A DNA stretch of 64,000 nucleotides from Bacteroidales bacterium (GTDB lineage Bacteria; Bacteroidota; Bacteroidia; Bacteroidales; Marinilabiliaceae). This document shows, one piece after another, positions 8,649 to 16,935 of this stretch; position 1 is the first letter of the stretch; every line of letters starts with the position of its first letter. The notes below the pieces were generated by a model. It did not search any database. It was not told where the DNA came from and saw nothing but the letters and a program-made list of their open reading frames with translations. The stretch covers positions 1 to 64,000 of the forward strand of contig JAFPZF010000005.1 of NCBI GenBank assembly GCA_017417385.1, given 5' to 3'. Both the position numbers and the translations under genes were made by a program.

Positions 8649-8710
8649 TCAGACGGGAGTTGACGCTCCGTGGTTAAGCGTCAGGGAACTAAGACAACAA
8701 ATACATAATA

Positions 8711-10132
8711 ATGAACAGAACACTATATTCGATAGCAGGGAGTGCGGTAATGCTGACGATGGTTTCGTGTGGAGGAAACACAGATCAGATAGCGCAGGCC
8801 TTTGTCGAGGCGGAGAAGATGGTAGCGTCGATGCAGGTGCCGACGTTCAAGGGTGACACGATCAGCATCGTAGCTGAGGGAGCTCAGGAGGACGGCGAGG
8901 CGTCGGTCAACCAGAAGGCCATCTTGTCGGCGATAGACAAGGTGCATGAGAATGGCGGAGGCGTCGTTCTCGTCCCGAAGGGGACGTGGCAGACGGGTCC
9001 GATAACGCTCAAGAGCAACGTCAACCTGTGCATAGCAGAGGGTGCGACATTGCGGTTCTCGACGAACTATGAGGACTACTTCCCGACCGTCGAGACGCGA
9101 TGGGAGGGCGTGGACTGCAACAACATGCATCCTCTCATATATGCCAATGGCGAGACCAACATAGCCATCAGCGGCAAGGGCACCATAGACGGTCAGGCGA
9201 GCAATGACGTATGGTGGTACATGAAGGGGAAGAGCAAGTATGGATGGAAGAAGGGCCTCATGAGCCAGGGCGATGGTGGGCGCGACACCCTCCTCGCGTA
9301 TGACAGGGACAGGGTGCCGGTCGAGCAGCGAGGCGAGTTTGACCTTGAGGATGCGCTCCGTCCGCAGCTCATCAACATAAGGGATTGCAAGTGCGTCCTG
9401 ATAGAGGGAGTCAGGCTGACGAACTCGCCATTCTGGGTGATACATCCGTTGCTCTGTGAGGACCTGACAGTCAGGGGCGTGAAGATAGAGAGCCACGGGC
9501 CGAACAGTGACGGATGCGACCCCGAGTCGTGCAAGAACGTCTTGATAGAGGACTGCTTCTTCGACACGGGTGACGACTGCATAGCCATCAAGAGTGGCAG
9601 GAACAATGACGGAAGGCGATGGAACAGGCCGTCGGAGAACATATACGTCCGCGACTGCCAGATGAAGAATGGTCATGGCGGAGTCGTGATAGGCAGTGAG
9701 ATATCTGGAGGGTTCAAGAACCTATGGGTCGAGAACTGCAGCATGGACAGCCCCGAGCTAGACAGAGTCATCAGGATCAAGACCAGCGACTGCAGAGGCG
9801 GCGTCATCGAGAACGTCTTTGTCAGGAACGTCGTCGTCGGGGACTGCTATGAGGCGGTGCTGAAGATCAACCTGATGTATGAGCCGGAGGAGAACTGCGA
9901 GCATAATTTCCCGCCGACGGTCAGGAACATCAACATGCAGAACATCACGAGTACGAAGAGCAAGTATGGCGTGTACATCGTCGGGATGAACAATGCGCCT
10001 GAGCGAGTTGACGGAGTGAGGGTCATCGACTGCAGTTTCAACGGAGTCGAGAAGGGCAACAACGTGAAGAACGCCATAAACGTCGACTTCAACAACCTGC
10101 TCATCAACGGCAGGAATGCTGAGCTCGAGTAG
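8711..10132 (+). CDS. Glycoside hydrolase family 28 lipoprotein (polygalacturonase-like)
   Basis: The 473-residue product has a lipoprotein signal ending at Cys20 (MLTMVSC), so it should be anchored in the outer or inner membrane. From about residue 45 it is a parallel beta-helix typical of GH28 pectin-degrading enzymes. Catalytic motifs are present in order: NSDGCDP (265-271, Asp), DTGDDCIAIKSG (285-296, paired Asp) and GHGG (321-324, His). GH28 enzymes invert galacturonan or related uronic-acid linkages; the exact substrate cannot be told. There is no SusCD pair next to it, so it is not in a standard polysaccharide-utilisation locus. Arg codons are mostly AGG and Ile codons often ATA, in line with the purine-rich plus strand here. 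Confidence 0.9.
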   Translation: MNRTLYSIAGSAVMLTMVSCGGNTDQIAQAFVEAEKMVASMQVPTFKGDTISIVAEGAQEDGEASVNQKAILSAIDKVHENGGGVVLVPKGTWQTGPITLKSNVNLCIAEGATLRFSTNYEDYFPTVETRWEGVDCNNMHPLIYANGETNIAISGKGTIDGQASNDVWWYMKGKSKYGWKKGLMSQGDGGRDTLLAYDRDRVPVEQRGEFDLEDALRPQLINIRDCKCVLIEGVRLTNSPFWVIHPLLCEDLTVRGVKIESHGPNSDGCDPESCKNVLIEDCFFDTGDDCIAIKSGRNNDGRRWNRPSENIYVRDCQMKNGHGGVVIGSEISGGFKNLWVENCSMDSPELDRVIRIKTSDCRGGVIENVFVRNVVVGDCYEAVLKINLMYEPEENCEHNFPPTVRNINMQNITSTKSKYGVYIVGMNNAPERVDGVRVIDCSFNGVEKGNNVKNAINVDFNNLLINGRNAELE

Positions 10133-10182
10133 GGCGATAGGGAAGAAACAAACGAAGAACAAGAAAGCAAAAGAGCAAAAAG

Positions 10183-10731
10183 ATGCAGATAGTAGGAAAG
10201 ATACACGAGATACACGAGACCGTAAACAGGACGGAGACGTTTCAGGTTCGTGAATTCGTTTTGGAGGTATCGTCGGCGACGAGCCAGTATATGGACTACG
10301 TACTGTTTCAGCTGACGAACCAGAGGACGGGGCTGATAGACATGTACAAGGTCGGTCAGCAGGTCGTTGTCGATTTTGACATCCAGGGCAGGAAGTGGAA
10401 AAATCCGGAGGGCAAGGACGTCTATTTCAACAGACTGAACGTGTGGAGGCTCAGCCCGTATACCGGTCAGCCGATGGCGGCGGGATATGGCCAGCAGCCG
10501 ATGGCACAGCCGATGTATGGCCAGCAGCCGATGGGTCAGCCTGGGTATGCGCCACAGCAGCCAATGAGCCAGCCAGGTTATGGTCAGCCGATGGGGCAGC
10601 CGGGATATGGTCAGCCACAGGGTCAGCCGTATTCACAGCCACAGGCGCCAGTACAGCAGCCTACAGCGCCAGTTCAGTCAACTCCGCAGCCGCCGGTGGA
10701 TGGTAACAATGCCGACGACCTGCCATTCTAA
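10183..10731 (+). CDS. DUF3127 protein, SSB-like OB fold with Gln/Pro/Gly linker and DDLPF tip
   Basis: The 182-residue protein has an N-terminal domain of about 95 residues starting MQIVGKIHEIHETV, recognisable as DUF3127 and predicted to be a small beta-barrel of OB-fold type (FVLEV, DYVLFQL, VVVDFDIQGRKW, VYFNRLNVWRL). A disordered linker of repeated GQPMGQPGYGQ-like units follows, and the chain ends NADDLPF. This layout of a barrel, a Gln/Gly/Pro linker and an acidic tip ending in Pro-Phe is that of single-stranded DNA-binding proteins, whose tip recruits repair and replication enzymes. DNA binding is inferred and not shown. A strong terminator follows at 10761. The gene lies 50 bases after the GH28 gene and may share its transcript. 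Confidence 0.8.
   Translation: MQIVGKIHEIHETVNRTETFQVREFVLEVSSATSQYMDYVLFQLTNQRTGLIDMYKVGQQVVVDFDIQGRKWKNPEGKDVYFNRLNVWRLSPYTGQPMAAGYGQQPMAQPMYGQQPMGQPGYAPQQPMSQPGYGQPMGQPGYGQPQGQPYSQPQAPVQQPTAPVQSTPQPPVDGNNADDLPF
10483..10670 (+). repeat. Low-complexity repeat coding the Gln/Met/Pro/Gly linker
   Basis: Degenerate repeats such as GGCCAGCAGCCGATG and GGTCAGCCG encode GQQPM and GQP units in the DUF3127 protein. The opposite strand is also open here because of the repeat, which explains a false antisense frame. Confidence 0.75.
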
Positions 10732-10760
10732 GAAAAGATAGTTGAGGCGAAAAGCAAAGG

Positions 10761-10798
10761 ACGGGGTTGATACGAAAAGTGTCGGCTCCGTTTTTTTG
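10761..10798 (+). terminator. Rho-independent terminator after the DUF3127 gene
   Basis: ACGGGGTTGATAC at 10761-10773 pairs along its full length, using G-T pairs, with GTGTCGGCTCCGT at 10779-10791 around the loop GAAAA. Seven T follow. Confidence 0.85.
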
Positions 10799-10947
10799 TA
10801 TTATAGGGAAAATTTCTGTACATACAGGTGTTCAAAGACTAGAGCGACTGGAAGAATCTAATTTTTAGAACTACATAAAGTGGTTGAAGAGGTATAATTA
10901 CGAGTTTTACTGAGGGGGGATGAATGTTTTGTGAAGGGAAAAATGAC

Positions 10948-10955
10948 TAAATTTG
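10948..10955 (+). promoter_or_regulatory. -7 box of korAB
   Basis: TAAATTTG, 35 bases before the korA ATG, matches TAnnTTTG. It lies after the terminator of the previous gene, so korAB should be its own transcription unit. Confidence 0.6.
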
Positions 10956-10990
10956 CGGGATAAAATCCGAAACATCAAAACGAGCATAAA

Positions 10991-12841
10991 ATGGCAGACA
11001 AACTGATTGTGAAAGAGCTTGACCAGGTTGCGGTTCGTTTCTCGGGCGACTCCGGGGACGGCATGCAGTTGGCGGGCAACATCTTCTCGACGGTGTCGGC
11101 TACGGTCGGAAACGGCATCAGCACGTTTCCCGACTATCCGGCGGACATACGAGCCCCACAAGGTTCTCTGACAGGCGTATCAGGATTCCAGGTGAACATA
11201 GGATCTGGGAAGGTATATACGCCGGGAGACAAGTGTGACGTCTTGGTAGCGATGAATGCAGCGGCGCTGAAGACACAGTACAAGTATGCCAAGCCAGACG
11301 CAACGATCATCATAGACACGGATGCGTTCAGGGAGAGCGACTTGCAGAAGGCGGCGTTCAAGACCGACGATCCGATAGCGGAGATGGGGATAGACAAGGA
11401 CCGCGTGATAGCGTGCCCCATAACGCAGATGGTGAAGGACTGCCTGGCAGACACTGGGATGGACGCAAAGTCCGTCGTGAAGTGCAGGAACATGTTTGCG
11501 CTGGGCCTTGTCTGCTGGCTGTTCAGCAGGGACATCGAGATAGCGTTCAACTTCCTGAGGGAGAAGTTCGCGAAGAAGCCGGGCGTAGCGGAGGCAAACA
11601 TAAAGGTCATCCAGGCGGGGTATGACTACGGGCATAACACCCACAGCCAGGCGATGAACGTCTATAGAGTCGAGACGAAGGAGAAGGTGCCGGGACGTTA
11701 CATGGACATCACCGGTAACAAGGCGACAGCATACGGACTCATCGCAGCGGCTGAGAAGGCAGGGCTGAGGTTGTTCCTCGGTTCGTATCCTATCACACCG
11801 GCGACAGACATACTCCATGAGTTGTCTAAGCACAAGTCGCTTGGCGTCATAACAGTCCAGTGTGAGGACGAGTTGGCAGGCTGCTCGTCGGCGCTTGGAG
11901 CGTCGTTTGCGGGCGCGCTGGGTGTCACGTCGACATCAGGTCCGGGTATCTGCCTGAAGAGCGAGGCGATGAACCTTGCAGTCATCCTCGAGTTGCCGCT
12001 TGTCGTCATCGACGTACAGAGGGGCGGTCCAGCGACGGGACTCCCGACGAAGAGCGAGCAGACCGACCTCCTACAGGTCTTGTTTGGCAGAAATGGCGAG
12101 ACGCCGATGCCGGTTGTCGCAGCCACGTCGCCGACGGACTGCTTTGATGCAGCATATTCAGCATGCAAGATAGCGCTGGAGCACATGACGCCAGTCGTCT
12201 TGTTGACCGACGCATTCGTAGCAAACGGCTCGGCGGCGTTCAAGCTGCCGAAGCTCGAGGAGTATCCGGCCATCAATCCGCCATACGTCCCGGAGAGCAT
12301 GAAGGGCACGTGGACGCCATACATGCGTGACGAGAAGACAGGTGCGAGGTATTGGGCAGTGCCAGGCAGGGAAGGATTCCAGCACATCCTCGGCGGACTC
12401 GAGAAGGACGACAAGACAGGTGCCATCTCGACGAACCCGGAGAATCATGACCTCATGTGCAGGAAGCGTCAGGCGAAGGTCGATAACATCGAGGTGCCGG
12501 ACGTAGAGGTCTTGGGCGACAAGGACGATGCGGAGTTGCTGATAGTCGGTTTTGGCGGCACGTATGGGCATCTGCATGCGGCCATGGACGATCTGCGCGC
12601 AGAGGGCAAGAAGGTAGCGTTGGCGCACTTCAAGTTCATCAACCCACTGCCGAAGAACACATCTGCGGTACTCAAGAAGTACAAGAAAGTCGTAGTGGCG
12701 GAGCAGAACCTCGGTCAGTTTGCAGGCTTCTTGCGGATGAAGGTAGACGGATTCGTTCCCTACCAGTATAATGAAGTAAAGGGTCAGCCGTTCGTAGAGA
12801 GCGAATTGGTCTCGGCATTCAAGAAAATCATTGAAGGATAG
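10991..12841 (+). CDS. korA: 2-oxoacid:ferredoxin oxidoreductase, fused gamma-alpha subunit
   Basis: The 616-residue chain joins the gamma domain (FSGDSGDGMQLAGNIF, about 18-33) to the alpha domain (GSYPITPATDILHEL and TSTSGPGICLKSEAMN in the middle, then GFGGTYGHLHAA and VAEQNLGQF near the end). With KorB it oxidises 2-oxoglutarate or a related 2-oxoacid to the acyl-CoA and passes electrons to ferredoxin, or runs in reverse for reductive carboxylation. This two-gene form is normal in Bacteroidota. The ferredoxin-like delta subunit is absent, so a free ferredoxin must serve. korB starts 5 bases downstream. The choice of 2-oxoglutarate over other 2-oxoacids is from family likeness only. Confidence 0.93.
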   Translation: MADKLIVKELDQVAVRFSGDSGDGMQLAGNIFSTVSATVGNGISTFPDYPADIRAPQGSLTGVSGFQVNIGSGKVYTPGDKCDVLVAMNAAALKTQYKYAKPDATIIIDTDAFRESDLQKAAFKTDDPIAEMGIDKDRVIACPITQMVKDCLADTGMDAKSVVKCRNMFALGLVCWLFSRDIEIAFNFLREKFAKKPGVAEANIKVIQAGYDYGHNTHSQAMNVYRVETKEKVPGRYMDITGNKATAYGLIAAAEKAGLRLFLGSYPITPATDILHELSKHKSLGVITVQCEDELAGCSSALGASFAGALGVTSTSGPGICLKSEAMNLAVILELPLVVIDVQRGGPATGLPTKSEQTDLLQVLFGRNGETPMPVVAATSPTDCFDAAYSACKIALEHMTPVVLLTDAFVANGSAAFKLPKLEEYPAINPPYVPESMKGTWTPYMRDEKTGARYWAVPGREGFQHILGGLEKDDKTGAISTNPENHDLMCRKRQAKVDNIEVPDVEVLGDKDDAELLIVGFGGTYGHLHAAMDDLRAEGKKVALAHFKFINPLPKNTSAVLKKYKKVVVAEQNLGQFAGFLRMKVDGFVPYQYNEVKGQPFVESELVSAFKKIIEG

Positions 12842-12846
12842 AGAAG

Positions 12847-13851
12847 ATGAGCGAATATACATCAAACGACTATAAGAAAGGTCAGCCGAGGTGGTGTCCT
12901 GGCTGCGGGGACCACTTCTTCTTGGCATCGCTACACAAGGCGATGGCAGAGATAGGCGTAGCTCCTCATGAGACGGCAGTGATTTCAGGAATCGGATGTT
13001 CGAGCCGACTGCCGCACTACATGGCGACGTACGGCATGAACACCATCCATGGTCGTGCGGCGGCTATTGCGACCGGCACGAAGGTGGCGAATCCGAAGCT
13101 AACAGTCTGGCAGGTCAGTGGTGACGGAGACGGGCTGGCGATTGGCGGCAACCACTTCATCCATGCCAACAGGAGGAACATAGACCTCAACATGATATTG
13201 CTGAACAACAGGATCTATGGATTGACGAAGGGGCAGTACAGTCCGACGTCGCCGAGAGGGTTCGTCAGCAAGTCGTCTCCATACGGCACCGTCGAGGATC
13301 CGTTCAGACCAGCTGAGCTGTGTTTCGGAGCTAGGGGCCATTTCTTTGCGAGGGCCGTAGCGACAGACAGCGCTGGCACCGTAGAGATCCTGAAGGCGGC
13401 GAAGCAGCACAAGGGAGCGTCGGTCTGCGAGATACTGCAGAACTGCGTCATCTTCAACAACGGCACGCACGACAGCGTCTATACGAGCGAGGGCAGGAAG
13501 AAGAATGCCATCTATGTCCGTCATGGACAGCCGCTCGTCTTCGGCGAGAACAACGAGTATGGACTCGTGCAGGAGGGCTTCGGGCTGAAGGTCGTCAAGA
13601 TCGGTGAGAATGGCGTGACGATCAACGACATACTCGTCCACGATGCGCACTGCGAGGACAACACGTTGCAGCTGAAGCTCGCGCTCATGGAGGGTCCGGA
13701 CTTCCCGATAGCACTCGGAGTCATCAGGGATGTCGAGGCGCCGACGTATGACGAGGCAGTCTGGGGACAGCTCGAAGAGGTGTCAGGACAGAAGAAGTAC
13801 CACACATTCTCTGAGCTACTGGAGACCAACGACATCTGGGAGGTCAAGTAA
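12847..13851 (+). CDS. korB: 2-oxoacid:ferredoxin oxidoreductase, beta (thiamine diphosphate) subunit
   Basis: The 334-residue subunit carries the N-terminal WCPGCGDH (16-23) that helps hold a 4Fe-4S cluster, with a further Cys in SGIGCSS (48-53), and the thiamine diphosphate motif GDGDGLAIGGNH to NN (92-121). It binds the cofactor that cleaves the 2-oxoacid and works with the product of the preceding gene. The operon ends with a strong hairpin at 13874. Confidence 0.94.
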   Translation: MSEYTSNDYKKGQPRWCPGCGDHFFLASLHKAMAEIGVAPHETAVISGIGCSSRLPHYMATYGMNTIHGRAAAIATGTKVANPKLTVWQVSGDGDGLAIGGNHFIHANRRNIDLNMILLNNRIYGLTKGQYSPTSPRGFVSKSSPYGTVEDPFRPAELCFGARGHFFARAVATDSAGTVEILKAAKQHKGASVCEILQNCVIFNNGTHDSVYTSEGRKKNAIYVRHGQPLVFGENNEYGLVQEGFGLKVVKIGENGVTINDILVHDAHCEDNTLQLKLALMEGPDFPIALGVIRDVEAPTYDEAVWGQLEEVSGQKKYHTFSELLETNDIWEVK

Positions 13852-13873
13852 GCTGAATATTTAGACAATAGTG

Positions 13874-13912
13874 AGTGTGCTCGTCATGAATATGGCGGGC
13901 ACACTTTTTATT
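13874..13912 (+). terminator. Rho-independent terminator after korAB
   Basis: AGTGTGCTCGTCAT at 13874-13887 pairs with ATGGCGGGCACACT at 13892-13905 (two T-G pairs), with a GAAT loop and a T-rich tail TTTTTATTT. Confidence 0.88.
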
Positions 13913-13957
13913 TCGACCATAGCTCGCCTTGATACCGAAAAAGTCATAATTAAGTAT

Positions 13958-13965
13958 TAACTTTG
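13958..13965 (+). promoter_or_regulatory. -7 box of the M23-thiL-ruvA row
   Basis: TAACTTTG matches the consensus and overlaps an upstream candidate start at 13963, so translation must begin later, at the ATG at 13987. Confidence 0.6.
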
Positions 13966-13986
13966 TATGCTTATTGTGTTCTGTCA

Positions 13987-15303
13987 ATGAGGGCAACAAA
14001 GGAAAGATATCAATTCGCAGAATCGCGCCAAACCACTCAGTCGACAAGGCTGTGGGCATTCTTGGCGTATGCCATAGTGCTACTCGTCGTCGTCACGTCG
14101 TGTGTCGGAGGAGAGGGTAGCGAGAGCGGATCGCAGCAGGACACAGTGGCAGTCTCGGCCGATGTCCACGAGATGTTGTTTGGCGTCAATGTAGACTCGC
14201 TGGTCGTGGAGAAGGTGTCGGTTGGTCGAGGTCAGACCATAGCAGAGATACTGACGGCGGCAGGGCTGCCATATTCTCGGGCGATAGTCGCTGCGGACAA
14301 GGCGGCGCCAGTCTTTGACTTTCGTCGGATGAGGGCTGGGAACACCTGTTACATGATGAGAGAGGCAGACGACACGACGGCGCATTTGTGCCATGTCGTC
14401 TATGAGATATCGCCGACCGACTACGTGAGGCTCTCGTTTCAGTCCGACTCCATATCAGTAGCTCGTGAGGTCGTCCCATCGCGGTCGGTCAGGCGGACCA
14501 CGTATGTCAGTGTGACGTCGAGCCTATGGAACGCGATGATGGCTGAGAACATATCGCCACAGATCACGCTAGACTTGGCGGACATATTTGCGTGGACCGT
14601 AGATTTCTTCGGGATAGGACAGGGAGACGAGTTTGCGATAGTGTATGACGAGAAGAGGGTAGGGGAGAAAGTCGTCGGAGTCGGTCCGATATGGGCGGCA
14701 GTATGTCGTAGCACGTCGAAGAAGCAGTATGCCTTTCGATTTGAGAGTGACAGCACGTCGTCATATTTCGACATACAGGGCAACAGCCTTCGGAGGGCTT
14801 TCCTGAAGGCGCCGCTCAGGTACAACCGCATATCCAGTCGGTTTAGCAATGGGCGGATGCATCCGATACTGAAGATACGTCGTCCGCATCATGGCGTCGA
14901 TTATGCGGCGCCGCTTGGGACTCCAGTTTTTGCGATAGGCGACGGCAAGGTCACGGCTAAGGGCTGGGACAGCAAGGGCGGCGGGAACTACGTCAAGATA
15001 AAGCACAACAGCGTATACACGTCAGAGTATATGCACCTGAGGGGATTTGCGTCTGGGCTCAAGTCTGGGGTGACAGTCCGTCAGGGGGAGTTGATAGGAT
15101 ATGTCGGTCAGACAGGGCTTGCGACGGGTCCGCATCTCGACTTCAGGATGTTCAGGGACGGCAAGCCAGTCGATCCGCTGAAGGTCGACATGCCGCCGGC
15201 TGAGCCGATAAGCAACGACGACATACTCGACTTCATGGACGACTCGGAGAAGTTGAAGTCGACACTCGATTCGATACTGACAGCGAACAGGAAATTGATA
15301 TGA
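13987..15303 (+). CDS. M23-family metalloendopeptidase, membrane-anchored
   Basis: The 438-residue protein has an N-terminal hydrophobic segment (FLAYAIVLLVVVTS, about 25-38) followed by Cys, so it is a lipoprotein or an anchored periplasmic protein. The C-terminal LytM/M23 domain has both zinc motifs, HHGVDYAA (about residue 293) and HLDF (about 375), together with the glycyl loop GQTGLATGPH. It likely cuts peptide bridges in peptidoglycan during growth or division. A region around 65-95 (GQTIAEILTAAGLPYS) resembles an OapA/LysM-like binding segment found in such enzymes. The stop overlaps the thiL start by four bases, so the three genes to ruvA are translationally coupled. Confidence 0.9.
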   Translation: MRATKERYQFAESRQTTQSTRLWAFLAYAIVLLVVVTSCVGGEGSESGSQQDTVAVSADVHEMLFGVNVDSLVVEKVSVGRGQTIAEILTAAGLPYSRAIVAADKAAPVFDFRRMRAGNTCYMMREADDTTAHLCHVVYEISPTDYVRLSFQSDSISVAREVVPSRSVRRTTYVSVTSSLWNAMMAENISPQITLDLADIFAWTVDFFGIGQGDEFAIVYDEKRVGEKVVGVGPIWAAVCRSTSKKQYAFRFESDSTSSYFDIQGNSLRRAFLKAPLRYNRISSRFSNGRMHPILKIRRPHHGVDYAAPLGTPVFAIGDGKVTAKGWDSKGGGNYVKIKHNSVYTSEYMHLRGFASGLKSGVTVRQGELIGYVGQTGLATGPHLDFRMFRDGKPVDPLKVDMPPAEPISNDDILDFMDDSEKLKSTLDSILTANRKLI

Positions 15304-16343
15304 AAGAAGAGAGCATAGAGTCACTTGGGGAGTTCGGCGTGATAGACCGGATAGCATCACGAGCGAGGTGTCTTAACAAGACGTCGTTGGTCGGGATAGG
15401 GGACGATTGTGCAGTCATAGCATGTGACGGGAGCACGCGTAGGAAAGTCGTGACGACCGATCTACTCCTGGAGGGCATACATTTCGACTTGACATATTGT
15501 CCGCTACGTCATCTCGGCTACAAGGCCGTTGCCGTCAATCTCTCGGATGTCGCAGCGATGAACGTACGTCCGCAGCAGATAACAGTCTCGATAGGCGTCT
15601 CGGCGAAGTTCTCGCTGAAGTCGATAGACGAGTTGTATGAGGGGATATATGCGGCATGCGAGAGGTATGGAGTGGACCTTGTCGGAGGCGACACGACGTC
15701 GTCTCTCACGGGACTGACCATCAGCATCACGGCGATAGGCGACGAGGAGTCGGACAGACTCTCGTTGAGAAGTGGTGCGAAGGAGAACGACATACTCTGT
15801 GTCTCGGGCGACCTCGGGTCGGCGTATATGGGACTACAGCTGCTCGAGAGGGAGAAGAGAGTCCTGAAGCAGTCGGGCAGTCAGACTCCAGACTTTGGGA
15901 ATTATCGATACATATTGCAGCGTCAGCTGAGGCCAGAGCCGAGGATAGACGTCGTAGATTTCCTCAGGGAGGTAGACGTCGTCCCGACCTCGATGATAGA
16001 CATCTCGGACGGACTGTCGAGCGAGGTGCTCCACATCTGCAAGGCGAGTGGGGTAGGCTGTAGGCTATACGAGGAGAAGATACCCATCCACGAGGAGGCT
16101 AAGCGACTTGCAGGCGAGCTGAACATCAATCCGATCGTAGCGGCGCTCAATGGTGGCGAGGACTACGAGCTGTTGTTCACGATACGTCAGTCGGACTATG
16201 AGAAGTTCCAGTCGAAGGTAGGACCGGAGATCTATGCAGTCGGTTACATCACAAATGCGCAGAAGGGGACACGTCTGCTGACCACGGGGGGTGACGAGGC
16301 GGAGCTGAAGGCGCAAGGGTGGAAAATGGAAGTAAACGTATGA
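15300..16343 (+). CDS. thiL: Thiamine-monophosphate kinase
   Basis: The 347-residue enzyme adds a phosphate from ATP to thiamine monophosphate to give the active diphosphate. Family marks are GIGDDCAVI and TTDLLLEGIHFDL near the N-terminus (metal-binding Asp residues), NLSDVAAM, GGDTTSS and DISDGLSSE, then LNGGEDYELLFT. The overlaps with the genes on both sides are ATGA type (15300-15303 and 16340-16343). The product is the cofactor used by KorB upstream, although the two units have separate promoters. Confidence 0.95.
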   Translation: MKEESIESLGEFGVIDRIASRARCLNKTSLVGIGDDCAVIACDGSTRRKVVTTDLLLEGIHFDLTYCPLRHLGYKAVAVNLSDVAAMNVRPQQITVSIGVSAKFSLKSIDELYEGIYAACERYGVDLVGGDTTSSLTGLTISITAIGDEESDRLSLRSGAKENDILCVSGDLGSAYMGLQLLEREKRVLKQSGSQTPDFGNYRYILQRQLRPEPRIDVVDFLREVDVVPTSMIDISDGLSSEVLHICKASGVGCRLYEEKIPIHEEAKRLAGELNINPIVAALNGGEDYELLFTIRQSDYEKFQSKVGPEIYAVGYITNAQKGTRLLTTGGDEAELKAQGWKMEVNV

Positions 16344-16930
16344 TTGAGTTTATAAAGGGCAAGATACATTTGCTGACGCCGACCTCGGTAGTTCTGGAGA
16401 CCGTAGGGGGAGTCGGGTATGGAATAAACATATCGCTGAACACATTCACAGCACTCGAGCAGGCGACAGAGGCGTTGTTGTACGTCCATGAGTCGATACG
16501 CGAGGACGCATACGTACTATATGGATTTGCCACACGTGAGGAGCGTGAGGCGTTCCGGTTGCTGACGTCGGTCAATGGAGTCGGTCCGAATTCGGCACGG
16601 CTGGTCGTGTCGGCCCTTTCAGCGGCGGAGTTCCAGAATGCCATACTGACAGAGGACGTCAGGACGCTGAAGGGAATCAAGGGCATCGGTCAGAAGACTG
16701 CGGAGCGCATAGTCGTCGAGTTGAAGGACAAGATGGCGAAGATGCAGGTAGCCGGGACGTTGTTTGGAGCAGCAGTTGTCGCCGATCCGCGTCGTGGCGA
16801 GGCACTTGACGCACTTGAGGTATTAGGCTACAACAAGAGCCAGGCGTCGAAGGCAGTCGACAAGATTCTTGCAGAGAACAGTGACATGAAAGTAGAGCAA
16901 ATCGTTAAGGCCGCATTCAGATTATTGTAG
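16340..16930 (+). CDS. ruvA: Holliday junction DNA helicase subunit RuvA
   Basis: I start at 16340 because the residues MIEFIKGKIHLLTPTSVVLE match the usual RuvA N-terminus and the ATGA overlaps the thiL stop; a longer frame from 16319 adds seven unneeded residues. The 196-residue protein has the N-terminal OB domain, two helix-hairpin-helix motifs (NGVGPNSARL and KGIGQKTAER) and a C-terminal domain (ALEVLGYNKSQASKAV) that contacts RuvB. RuvA tetramers hold the four-way junction during recombination. ruvB is not in the window. sprA follows 5 bases later. Confidence 0.96.
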   Translation: MIEFIKGKIHLLTPTSVVLETVGGVGYGINISLNTFTALEQATEALLYVHESIREDAYVLYGFATREEREAFRLLTSVNGVGPNSARLVVSALSAAEFQNAILTEDVRTLKGIKGIGQKTAERIVVELKDKMAKMQVAGTLFGAAVVADPRRGEALDALEVLGYNKSQASKAVDKILAENSDMKVEQIVKAAFRLL

Positions 16931-16935
16931 GGACA

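Larger units (their letters stand above)
8310..8710. other. Divergent intergenic region glnN / GH28
   Basis: About 400 bases with no convincing reading frame. It holds the -7 box of glnN (8371-8378, minus strand), the -7 box of the GH28 gene (8641-8648, plus strand), a CCCCC/GGGGG mini-hairpin with an 8-base loop at 8395-8412, and an alternating AT run near 8519-8528. The plus strand is very purine-rich, so the strand bias also holds outside genes. Confidence 0.6.

Noticed and set aside
10817-10828. CTGTACATACAG as a LexA-like operator for korA
   Set aside because: Short imperfect symmetry, over 100 bases before the korA promoter, with no second copy.
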